Source of the DNA: Physcomitrium patens
Taxonomy: Eukaryota; Streptophyta; Bryopsida; Funariales; Funariaceae
DNA: 64,000 nt
Direction of reading: 5' to 3'
Assembly (NCBI RefSeq): GCF_000002425.4
Contig: NC_037253.1
Coordinates: forward strand, 8,365,176-8,429,175
In this document: one piece after another, positions 1-10,800 of the stretch
Layout of the letters: each line of letters opens with the position of its first letter
Numbering within the stretch: position 1 is the first letter of the stretch
Notes under the pieces: generated by a model
Database searches by the model: none
The model's input: only the letters and a program-made list of their open reading frames with translations
What the model was told of the DNA's origin: nothing
Program-made: the position numbers and the translations under genes

Positions 1-154
1 CTATGTCCATTCAAATCATCTTGACCTACTATCCATCTAGTCACAATTGAGCTAGTATCCATTGTAAGAATCACTGATCTATTGCATTTATAATCAATTT
101 TTCTTAGCATTGAATGTGATGTCAAAAATTTCTTCAATCTTTGCACTTCTTTAA

Positions 155-189
<35 letters not shown>

Positions 190-1740
190 CCATTTAAATC
201 AATAACTGTTATATAATAGCTTATATAATGGATTTGCTATGTGAATATAATGAAAAGTCCAAATATGATAAATTATATAAGCATCCAAAAACCTACACAC
301 CTTTGCAATCCTCTTTTATTCTCCTAATTGCATCAAATTTGGTTGGATCTGGTTTTCTTCTATAAAATTGATATAAATATCCAACAATTATAACCTCTTG
401 TATCTTAAATGTAGATTTTACATCCAATAATGTAAGATGAACTTCTTCAAGCTAAGTCAATATTTTTTTTACTATCTTGTATATTATTAATAATATACTT
501 GTGACATCTCTTTTTATCTAAAGTCTTATTCTTATCTTCTTTTTTATATCCTTTAATAGAAATATTAGCTTCAATAAACATAGTCTTTTTAAGAATATAA
601 TCCTTCAATACCTTGTTCATCATGTTCATCATATGTACATTTGAATTAATAGTATCTTGAAGAAGAGTAAATATTTTAACTAGTTCAAGTAGTATTTTCG
701 TTGTTGTCATGTCTCTACTCTCTTTTGCAAGTTAAAATTGGTCATAGCTTAAATACAAATTATTCATTGAATAGATTACCTTTCTTACAAATTCTTCAAT
801 AAATTCATCTACTATTAATCTAATTCTTATATTTCTGATAGTTACTACATTTATTGGCTATATATCTTAAATAAATCATAATGATTTATTTTTTTAGATA
901 CTATAAACCATTAACTAGAATATAAAGTAAAAGAGAGCTCCAAAATCTTCATCTTCATCTTTTCTTTCATTAATTCCACTAAGCTTGGTAATTATGCCCT
1001 TGGCATTGGAATTAGCCTCAAATTCTAAGATACATGTGGTATAGTAAAAATAACCATATGTATTATAATATTTGGATCCACACACCTAATTTTATAAAAT
1101 TCATAGCCAAATGATTTACTTTATTTTGCCAACATCTCTTTAAAGTACATAATTTCCTCTGGCAGTAAAGAACCATCAAAACCAATCTTCAATTCTTCAA
1201 AATTCTCTTTAGTGAACTTATTGCTAATATTCATTGGATACCTTAAGCTCTTTTTTTTTGACACTTTTTTATATGTTCTTTAGAATCTTTTGACAAAGGT
1301 TCAACAACAAATTTTACCTTCTTATCTATTGTTTTATATTTTATTTCAACCACAACCTTTGGTGCTTGAAAAGATTCAATGATATAATAAACTTCTTTCA
1401 AATAAATTTATATAACTTTATCATCATTACTTAATCCAATAGATGCAAGCAATTTCAAAGGATCCTCTAATCTATTTTCTTTATAAATACTAGTAATCTT
1501 TTTATAATCTTCTAATATTTTTAATCTACACAATTTATTTTTAATAGCACACAATCTTTTTTTTTTTTTTTAATTTTTTTCAAATCTTCAATATTCTTAT
1601 ATATAATACTTCTATTTTCAAAAATACTAATAAATCTTGCATCAAAGGCATCTACATCTTATGAGAGTACTTCCCCTTTTATACCTCTATAATCTCGCTT
1701 TGTAGTTTTATTTCTATAAGTATGACAAGAACAAGAATTA
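1..1740 (-). mobile_element. Decayed Ty3/gypsy fossil, family 2 (protease-RT side)
   Basis: Read on the minus strand, this stretch holds the remains of a Ty3/gypsy pol gene running off the left edge of the window. The part near 960-1560 resembles the segment just before reverse transcriptase. The part near 1-900 resembles the RT palm; the readable piece at 447-710 keeps an RT-like stretch around HMMNMMNKVL. The same lineage recurs on the plus strand at 24660-28333. It is very AT-shifted and has dozens of breaks, so it is an old fossil. A run of 30 T lies inside it. Family assignment rests on my memory of related plant gypsy polyproteins, not on a search. Confidence 0.6.
160..189. repeat. Homopolymer T30
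   Basis: Thirty consecutive T on the plus strand inside the family 2 fossil. Seen directly. It is a slippage-prone tract. Confidence 0.95.
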
Positions 1741-2044
1741 ATATGCTTGAGAAGTTTGATGGAACAAGATCAAAATTTTGAAGATTTTTGTAGTAAGTCA
1801 AACTCTATCTAAGACTACATCTCTTCTAATATCCAAATGGATTTATTCAAGTTAGGTTCATAGGCGCATTTCTATCAGGAAGTGCTTTCTCTTAGATTAC
1901 ACCTTTAATGCAAAAAGATTCACAACTTCTTTATGATTTGAATTCATTCTAAGAAGTGTTTATTACCACATTTGAAGAAAATGATCAATAAAGAGTAATA
2001 AAGATCAAGCTCTTATCATTATAACAAAGATCATGGTCTTGTAT
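1740..2044 (+). mobile_element. Chromovirus gag scrap, interrupted by copy C
   Basis: This plus-strand stretch aligns by eye with the gag (capsid) region of copy A near 17980-18290: it shares the EKFDG-like start and the same order of words. It is a decayed piece of a related element. Copy C (2045-8477) appears to have inserted into it, because the gag-like text seems to resume for a few tens of bases after 8477. Many breaks; old. Confidence 0.6.
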
Positions 2045-2611
2045 TGTCAAGGATAAGAACTCGATGAAAAGGTAATTCAGACAAGTGAGCCTTCACTGAA
2101 AGAAAGGTAACAAAATATAAATAAAAAAGTATGTATATTAAAAGAGAAACTGGAATGGCTATTGCCAAAAGACAAGAAAACTAAAGACCTTTGAAACTAG
2201 ACTGGAAGCAAGAAAGGAGTTGACAAGAGTGAAGAAGGCTTCACTCTTGTTTCTATATATACTATCTAACTAGGGACTACATGGCTCTTAGAGGTTCAAT
2301 AGGACCTCCAATATGTGTTGACTTTGTAGGACACATACCTTGACTTACAAGGCAAGTTTTTCTATGTGTGGGCCACATAGTTCACTTGATCTTCAACCTA
2401 ACAACATGTGTAGCACATGGCTAACTTATTGACCACGATTCTAATCCAAAAAGTCAATTAAAGATACCTATGAAGTCAAAGCAGTATCTATAAAGCTTCT
2501 AGGAAGCTTCCATATTAAATACTATAGAATTAACTTACTTTTATCTACTTTTACTTACTTCCACCTATTTGTATATGTAATTATTGGCTTACATGCTTAT
2601 GTCTGTGATAT
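2045..2611 (-). repeat. 3' LTR of copy C
   Basis: This LTR of about 567 bp lies at the 3' end of C, on the left because C is on the minus strand. It begins TGTCAAGG on the plus strand, the complement of the family's CCTTGACA end, and its other end abuts the C-rich complement of the polypurine tract. It retains the TATA-like motif and the inverted repeat seen in the LTRs of A and B. Confidence 0.85.
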
Positions 2612-5600
2612 TATTCCCCCTTCTAGAAATGAGTTCCACGAGGAGCGGTCATCATATGTTGAGGAAATCTATGATGCGACGAATTATATTTGTCACATAC
2701 TCTGATCTTTGTTCTCTTTGAAGATGATTGATAGGGCCTCTCAACCATCGATAGTGTCCCATACCAGGGCGGGAAGACCACGCAGTTATTTGATCATTGT
2801 TGAGGCCTTCATAACTTCCTTTGAATAGAACAGTTGAAACACCATCAAGAGTTGTTCCTATCTCTAGCAAAATCACCAAACATCGGGAGTCCCTTCCCAA
2901 ATCGTGATACCAAACGTGTTGTATCTCACCATCTATTCAAAGAAGAACATGGTGTTCTTGAAGAACTTCATCTCGATTACATTGTCTTGAAGGTTGTGAC
3001 AATCGTAATGTCTCATCTGACACGTCAACAAATGAAGGCTCTTGAGTCGAATCTGCTGGTTGTTGGTTCTCCATCTCCTGAGCGTCACAACTACAAAGAA
3101 GCTACGAACAAGGATTGAAAGTAGAATGTTATCTTGCCTAGATATTGTTTCTTTTATAAAGAAGGTTTTCATCTTGATTTTAATGAATGTCATCGATGAA
3201 AAGCCTCCACTGCCTTTATTGCATTTATAAGATTCTTTATTGGCCCTCATGTGCATTCACTAATATCATATCCGTGCCAATGGACAAGATATTTCAATTT
3301 ATTTTGGTATCGCCTTGAATCTAAGACTTCTTCTACTTCAAACTCTTCATTATTGTCGACTTCTATAGGAGGAGGTAGAGCTTGTCGTCTTCTTGATATG
3401 TCCACTATCTTGTATGATTCAAGAAGAGATACATGGAATACTGAATGGATTTTTATTGACTCCGGTAGATATAAACGATATGCAACTGGATTGATTTGTG
3501 TAGAAATAGAAAATGATCGAAGTCTTCAATAGTCCAACTTGCCACAAGGATGAGTGGTCTTGATATTGTGACGAAGTAGCCATACCTTATTACCCAAGAA
3601 GAATGGTGGTTGTTCCTTTTGATAGACATCCACATTGATCTTTGGTTGTTCTTGAGCCTCTTTTAACAACGCCTTTATCCTTGCATATAGCTCTGATAAA
3701 TGAATCGCCAAATCTTTCGTAGCAGGATTATCAACTTTTGAAAAGTCAAAAGTATCAAGTCGTGGATGATAACCATAATTAGCAAAGAAAGGTGTTTGTT
3801 TTGTAGAAGAATGTACCGTGTTATTGTAAGCAAACTCTGCCAATAGTAAAAGAGTTGTCCAATCATCTTGTTGGTAATTAATGGTACATCTTAAATATTG
3901 CTTCAAAACTTGATTAACACGCTCCGTTTGTCCATCAGTTTGAGGATGGAATGCCGAAGATAGTTTTATATCCACTTTTAGAATCTTGAAAAGAGTCCGC
4001 CAAAATCTTGATATAAATTGAGTTTCCCTATCTGATATAATATCCTTGGATAATCCATGATAGCGATAGATATTGTCAAGAAAGAGCTTAGCTGTTTCTT
4101 CACCTGTGATAGATTTTGTACATGGTACAAAATATGCCATCTTGGTAAAACGATCTACTATCACGAATATAGAATCATAAGAACCTGAGATTGGAAGATC
4201 CATGATGAAGTCCATAGAAACAGAAGACCATGGTTGTTTTGGAATGGATAATGGCTGAAGAAGTCCAAAAGGTCGATGATGAAGAATTTCTGATCTTGAG
4301 CAAACATCACATGATTGTACAAAATCTTTGATTGCCTTTCACATTTGAGGCCACCAAAAATCCCTAGATATCAGCTCCAAAGTCTTATTATATCCAAAAT
4401 GTCCTACTGTTGGGAAGTCATAACGAGCTTGAAGAATACATAAACATGCTTCTCCTTCTAGAATATATAGGCATCCTTCGAAATAGAATAGGTTGTTCTT
4501 AAATTCAAATTTAGAAGGATCATGAGATTTAGAAGAATTATTCTTGATATCATGAAGAAGAAGATCTGAAGACATACTTAACTGGACTTTCTTAAGAAAA
4601 GTTAAATCAATAGTCAATGTTGATTTTATTGCTTGAAGATGAAATTACTTCGACTTCAAGAGAACCATTCTTTGTTGCTCAAAAGCTACATCTCCTTCTT
4701 TTGGTGTAAGATAAGAATGTCTAGACAAGGCATCAGACAAACCTTATTGTTTACTTGGCCGATAAGTGATGATGAACTCGAATCTTGGTAAAGACATGCT
4801 CCAATGAGCGTAACGACGATTTAATACACGTGCTGACATAAAATATTCAAGGTTCTTGTGATCCATATACATGATGACTGGACTAGAAGAGCCTTCTAGA
4901 TTATGATGCCATTCTTGAAAAGAATCTACAATTACAAAAAGTTCTTTATCATGGATCTCATAATTTATTTCAGTTACTGAGAATTTTCTTAAATGAAAGG
5001 CTACTGGATGAAGTTTGTCATCTGTTCCCATTTGTAATAAAACCGCACCCACATCAAAGTCTCATGCATCTGTTTCCATAAAGAATGCTTTGAAAAAATC
5101 AACACGATACAAGATTGGTGCAAAAACAAACGCTATCTTCAAAGATTCAAAAGTAACTTTTGCTTCTTGATTCCATAAGAATTTGTCTTTACAAGTCAAA
5201 TGTGTAAGTGGAGCTGCAATTCAAGAGAAGTCCTTGATGAAGATCTGATAGTAGTTAGCAAATCCCAAAAAGCATTGGACATCTCTTACCATTTTTGGGA
5301 TCTTCCAATCTATAATAGTTTGAACTTTCTTAGGATCCATCATAAGTCCATCATTTGAAATGATGTAACCTAAGAAATCGAATTGAGTAGTCTGGAATAT
5401 ACACTTTTTTATCTTGGCATAGAGTCTTGAATGTCTTAATTTTTATAACATACGACGAACATGAAGTTCATGTTCTTTTGGATTTTTAGAATAGATAAAG
5501 ATGTCATCTAGATAACAGACCACAAAATCGTCCAAAAACTCTCAAAAAATATCATTCATTAGATGTTGAAAAGTTGCTGGTGCATTTGTAAGTCCAAAAG

Positions 5601-7739
5601 ACATGATATTGTATTCAAAATGTCTATACCTAGTTCGAAACGCAGTCTTCCATTCATCTCCTTCTTTGATGCATACTAGATTGTATGCTCCCCAAAGATC
5701 TATTTTTGTATAGATCTTAGCTTAATTCGGCTGATCAAGAAGTCCAGATATTAAAGATAGTGGATATCTGTTCTTGATGGTAATCTTGTTGAGTCCTTGA
5801 TAATCAACACACATCCGTAATGATCCATCTTTTTTCTTCACAAATAGAATTGGAGCTCCTGCTGGAGATTTAGAATGGGGTATGAAATTCTTGGCTAGAT
5901 TTTCTTCAATATACTCCTTGAGTTCAATCAACTCATTTTGTGATAAACTGTAGATTGGTCCAAATGGCGATTGTGCTCCTTCTTGAAGGTCAATTGAGTA
6001 ATTGTAGGGACGATGTTTCAAGAGTGTATCCACATTTTTTTTTTTTTCAAATACATCTTGAAATTCTTGATATTGGCTTGGAATGCCATGTGAAGTCTTT
6101 CTACTATTAGAAACGGGTGTGGCATAAATAATATATGGTGATTCTTTCACAGCAGCATACAAAAAAGCTTTTGTACCTATAAACATGGATTTAATTGAAC
6201 TCGACTTATGACTCTCTACTTGATTAACTACATTGTTAGTTATACTTTTAGAAAAAGTAAGAGTTAAGGAAATTCAATCTATTTGAGGGTTGTATTTTTC
6301 TAACCACAATAAACCTAAAATGACTGGATTAGAGGGAGATCTAATGATATTAAATACTACAAAGCTATTATGACCATTGATTATTACTTCTATAGGAAGG
6401 ATTTTGTGAGTAAAATCTCCAAAAGAGAATGGACGACCATCTATGACTTCTACATAAACATGTTTAGTATTCTTTATTAAAGATATGCTATGTCTTTTAG
6501 TAAATTCTTCATGTAAGAAACACGCTGAGGCTCCTGAATCTAACAAGGAAAAGGTTTTATAATATTTAGGTCCTAAAATAATATTTAATGTAAAACAAGG
6601 AGAGGGCTCTGAGGAGAGAATAGGACCTTTACTAGATGTTGTGCAAGGTTCCAATTGCACGGTCCCTATTATAGTTGGACAAACTCATTTTTTGACATAT
6701 TGTCTTCTTTCACAGCCATACTCCTCATTTTGTGATTGCGTCATTTCTTTGGATAATGTTGAGCAGTGTGCTTTGATTCTCCATAATATAAACATAATCC
6801 TTCTTGACAACGACAAGTCTTTTTTTACTCAGTAAGAGGTTTGAAATGTACTGCATTAATTTGCATATCCTCTACTTCCGAATGTATGTGTTGAAGAGGT
6901 GTTGGTGTTGCCATTGAATTATAGTAATGTTGAGGTCCACTTGTATGGTTCTCAGATCAAAATTCAAAAAGGCAATTGTCACACTTCACAGCAAAGTCAA
7001 TTACTTGACTCAATGTTTGAGGATTAGGTAAGTTGAGCATTATTTTTTTTACCTCATATTGTAATCCATAGAGAAATTAGCTAATAAGTGCAGTATCATC
7101 CCACTTGATATCAGTTGCAAGTTGTCAAAATTGTGAAGCGTACAATGTTATTGATCAATTGTCTTATTGTAAGATACGGATCTTATTGGTTGCAACACGA
7201 ATTGCATCATGTTCTCCATATATGGATCAAAAATCCACCAGAAAAGCCTCTAAATTATCCAATATTAGATCTCGTCGTTCAAGAAAAGATGAAAATCACG
7301 ATAGTGCTAAATCTGAAAGAAGTATACCAATGAATCTAACTTGCAATCCTGGAGTTGGATAGCTTTGGGATTGAAGTTCAATCACAAGTTACACTTGATT
7401 GATAAATCCTCGAAACTTGGATCTAGTGCCATCAAACTTCTCGGATAGGACAATTTTTGGTTCTCTAACTCTGGAAGGAAGTTTCACCATAAGAGAAAGG
7501 ACATGGTTTGGTGCACATGTTGAAGTAGCTCCACCAATTTCTATATCTTCACTTCCTGTCAATCATGTTACTCCTTGTGGTAGTAAATTGAGTTGATGCA
7601 TCCCAAGCATTAACTCCCTCAATTATTCTTGTATTTGTGCTATTGCACTCTTCATTTCAACAAGTTCTCCCATGATAACACTTAGAAAAGAGAAGATGTC
7701 TAATATTGCTCAAGACAAATAGAAGAGAGGACTTGAGAA

Positions 7740-7740
<1 letters not shown>

Positions 7741-7780
<40 letters not shown>
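7741..7780. repeat. Homopolymer A40
   Basis: Forty consecutive A on the plus strand, inside copy C near its gag start. Copies A and B lack it, so it arose after insertion of C, probably by slippage from an A-rich seed. Confidence 0.95.
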
Positions 7781-7783
<3 letters not shown>

Positions 7784-7904
7784 TAAGGACAATATCAGTT
7801 TAGAAGAGGATAATCTGTAACTTCTAATATGCTTATATCTTATCAAGAAAAAGGGATAATCCACTCTTAATAAAGATTAGACAAAGCTCTGATATTATAG
7901 GTGT

Positions 7905-7915
7905 ACTCTTGTCAA
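7905..7915 (-). promoter_or_regulatory. Primer-binding site of copy C (self-priming type)
   Basis: On the minus strand this reads TTGACAAGAGT, starting 2 nt after the 5' LTR. It is exactly complementary to the inferred transcript start within the same LTR, whose 11 nt lie on the minus strand at 8092-8102. That this match survives in an otherwise decayed copy supports it as a family feature. See copy A. Confidence 0.7.
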
Positions 7916-7917
7916 TC

Positions 7918-8477
7918 TGTCAAGGAGAAGAACTCGATGAAAAGCAATTCAGACAAGTGAGCCTGTACTCAAAGAAAGATAACAAAATATAAATAAACAA
8001 GTATATATATTCAAAGAGAAACTGGAATGGCTATTGCCAAAAGATAAGAAAATTAGAGACCTTTGAAACTAGACTGGAAGCAAAAAAGGTGTTGACAAGA
8101 GTGAAGAAGAATTCATTCTTATCTCTATATATACTATCTAACTACGAGCTATGTGGCGATGTTCTATAAGACCTTCAATATGTGTTGACTTTGTAGGATA
8201 CATGCCTTGACTTACAAGGCAAGTTTTTCTATGTGTGGGCTACATAGTTAGCTTGATCTTCAAGCTAATAACATGTGTGGCACATGGCCAACTTGTTGAC
8301 TACGTTTCTAATCCAAAAAGTCAATTAAAGACACCTATGAAGTCAAAATAGCATCTATGAAGCTTCTAAGAAGCTTTCATATTAAATACTATAGAATTAA
8401 TTTACTTTTACCTACTTTTACTTACTTCCACCTATTTGTATATGTAATTACTAGCTTACATGAGTATGTTTGTGATA
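7918..8477 (-). repeat. 5' LTR of copy C
   Basis: This LTR of about 560 bp is the 5' LTR of the minus-strand copy C. It starts TGTCAAGG on the plus strand and ends at a TGTGATA-like terminus. It is visibly diverged from the left LTR of the same copy, in keeping with C being older than A or B. Confidence 0.85.
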
Positions 8478-8482
8478 TATAT

Positions 8483-8859
8483 TCTAGTTTCAACTATCAT
8501 GTGAAAATTGTGCATAAATATATTTAATATATAATTTACTATACAATGTAGTAAAAGCCATATTATTAAATTTTAGTTGATTATAAAATATGATTAGATT
8601 ATTATTTTGAAGTGGTTAGTTAAAAAGAGCTATTATTGCAATTGGTTTTATGTTGATTATAGTTTTATATATTTAGAGCTACTTTTATTAGATATTGGTG
8701 ACTTTTAAAATCTTTTTTTATTTTTTTTATTTGATATTTAAAGCATACATTATATAAATCTTATAAAAAAAGAATAGAATAGAAATTTTAGTAGAAAAAA
8801 GAATAATTAGGACATCCATATGGACAAATGGAGATGGATGATGAAAATCTCTATTGCTA
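8483..8859. other. AT-rich stretch, no gene
   Basis: Very AT-rich sequence. The first few tens of bases may continue the gag scrap broken by copy C. I see nothing else in it. Confidence 0.6.
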
Positions 8860-9660
8860 TTGGCCAAAAGATATATTCAATGAACTTCAATGAGACTGCT
8901 TCATGTCTTATTAAGGATTAGGATTATTTTTTTGAAGTCATTTGATTTTTCAAGACTAAGATTAAAAATTTTAGGTTTATGACTATGGTTTTGGAGTAAA
9001 TTTTGTATGATTTAGAATATTTATGAAAGACATATAGGCCCTCAAAGTTAAGGTATTAGTTTTAACCTACTATCATACTGTTGGACATAACATACACGTA
9101 TTAAAAGCAATGAATGATTGGTGACTTTGGTTGAAGAGAATACTTTTTTGACTATATTTTTTATATATTTCTTAATAAATTCTAAGCTAGATTAAAGAAG
9201 ATGTAGGAAGTTGAAGTCAACACTTATGATGTAAGAATAGTAAGTAATCTAATTTACTAATAGTTATATTTTAAGTTATATCTTGAGTAATTTGACAAGA
9301 TTTTAGCTAACTTTTTTTGTTATTATGTTATTAAACTTTATATATAAATTTTATAGAATTTAAATCTTAGATTTTTGAGATATGGAAAAAATAGTATTTA
9401 GATGCTTGTAAATTAGGATTCATAGCACCTATTAGGATTTTTAAGATGCTAGACGATTTGTAGTAGATTTATAGTTTATTTTTTTGGTAGTAAAATTTAA
9501 GGATAAATTCTACATCATGTATTAATTTGAGAAAAATTGAACCATTGATTTAAAAAAATATGAATTTCTAAATTTCAGAGAAAAAAAAAACCTTTGCTGG
9601 AGAAAAATGTTTTGAAAAGATTTTGCTACAATTTGGACATTTTATGCAAAGTAAAGAGGT
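8860..9660 (+). repeat. Dispersed AT-rich repeat R1, copy 1
   Basis: This is a decayed repeat of unknown class. The same word order recurs in the same orientation at 16190-16981, with shared phrases around GTTGAAGTCAA, ATATCTTGAG and TATTAGGATTTT. It recurs inverted at 14300-14760. No coding potential was seen. It could be part of the LTR or internal region of an old LTR element, but no ends were recognised. Confidence 0.55.
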
Positions 9661-9899
9661 TTTTGGAAGCCAATACTTTATATATATATATATATATATA
9701 TACATGTTAAAGATGAAGATATGGAGCTATGACAAAATTTATGATATAAAGATGAATTTTTGTAAGAAAATTATGGATTTTCTTTGAACTTATAGAAAAT
9801 CAAAATTATCAGCAATAAATTAGTTATGATTTAATATAGCAAGGAATTTGAAGGCAATTCTATATGCTTTAGAATGCCTTATGTATAAAGCTTCTTAAA
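9661..9899. other. AT-rich stretch with (TA)n at 9679-9702
   Basis: Contains a TA dinucleotide run of about 24 bp. Otherwise featureless. Confidence 0.6.
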
Positions 9900-10270
9900 T
9901 ATAAAAGAATTTTATCAATAATACATCTTTTATAATATTCTATTTATTTGGTCTCTATAATAAGAATACATCGTTTATTGAAACTTGTCTAATAAATTAA
10001 AGCTAAGTTTTCTATAGCTAGGTACCTAATGCATTTTTACATAGAAAATCATACCATTTAACAATGATTAGCTACTATATATACTGTTGAATTCCAAAAT
10101 CTTACTTGCAACATAGACTAGAATGACAAAGCTCTTATTAATCAATTTTTATATGTCTTAGAGGATAAAATCAAAGATTTGTTATTAAAATTATCAGAAG
10201 CAAAATCTTTGAAATAGTTTATTACTTAAGTCATTACATACAATAATTTATTATTTAAAAGATATTATTG
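9900..10270 (+). mobile_element. Chromovirus gag scrap, + strand
   Basis: The stretch around 10080-10260 matches, in plus orientation, the gag-region text found on the minus strand in fossil D near 30180-30370. Shared phrases include TTGAATTCCAAAATCTT and AGATTTGTTATTA. It is a small piece of a family 1-related element with many breaks and no LTR attached. Confidence 0.6.
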
Positions 10271-10780
10271 TAATATATATTCTCTTATTTAGAAATGCAA
10301 TGGATACTTGATTATGAAAGATGAAGTTATATTTTACAAATATTTAAGAAACCTTAATAGGTTTTATTCATATAAGATGAATGATGACTTGGAAGATTGA
10401 TTATGGATAGAAGATTATGATTGTTGTTTATTGAGAGTTGTGTGTGTGTTTCAACAGAGGAAGTTTGTGATTATAGAAATTGTGTGAATTCAGATTGGTT
10501 GGAGTGAAGTTTGTTATTTTTGGTGTTGGATGGAATTTATGTATTTTGAGCGGTCTTTTAAGAGTGAAGGATTGCACATTGTGGTTATTAATTGATGAAG
10601 GAGTATTGTTACTAGAAGAAAATATTGTAGTATTTCTTGGTGTTTTAATAGTTCGAAATACAGTTAATTATATGATCCTAACAAGTGGAACTTATGCGCT
10701 TAGTCTTTCCCTATATTTGAATTCTCCTATACATATTTATTCTGGAAGGAATTGTACAATAAGTAAAATGACAACCACAT
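10271..10780 (+). repeat. Probable 5' LTR of the family 3 element
   Basis: This is the sequence directly upstream of a tRNA-Asp-like primer site, so its right part should be the end of a 5' LTR. The left boundary is a guess, because no second copy was found in the window to fix it. Confidence 0.4.
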
Positions 10781-10782
10781 TT

Positions 10783-10800
10783 TGGCGCCGCAGCCGGGAT
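10783..10800 (+). promoter_or_regulatory. Primer-binding site, tRNA-Asp type (family 3)
   Basis: The 18 nt starting TGGCGCCG and ending GCCGGGAT match the well-known plant Ty3/gypsy primer site complementary to the 3' end of tRNA-Asp, with only a few mismatches. It lies upstream of gag in the expected place. This differs from family 1, whose primer site looks self-complementary. Confidence 0.75.

Larger units (their letters stand above)
2045..8477 (-). mobile_element. Chromovirus copy C (family 1), old, full-length
   Basis: This is a full-length minus-strand Ty3/gypsy chromovirus of about 6.4 kb, matching copies A and B along its whole length. On the minus strand the order is 5' LTR 7918-8477, primer site 7905-7915, gag about 7700-6660, protease about 6600-6250, RT and RNase H about 6000-4750, integrase about 4620-3530, chromodomain region about 3500-3250, 3' accessory region about 3080-2655, polypurine tract and 3' LTR 2045-2611. 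The flanks TGTAT (2040-2044) and TATAT (8478-8482) are probably an eroded 5-bp target duplication. It has dozens of breaks and clearly more decay than A and B. A 40-A tract lies between LTR and gag. Inactive fossil. Confidence 0.9.
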
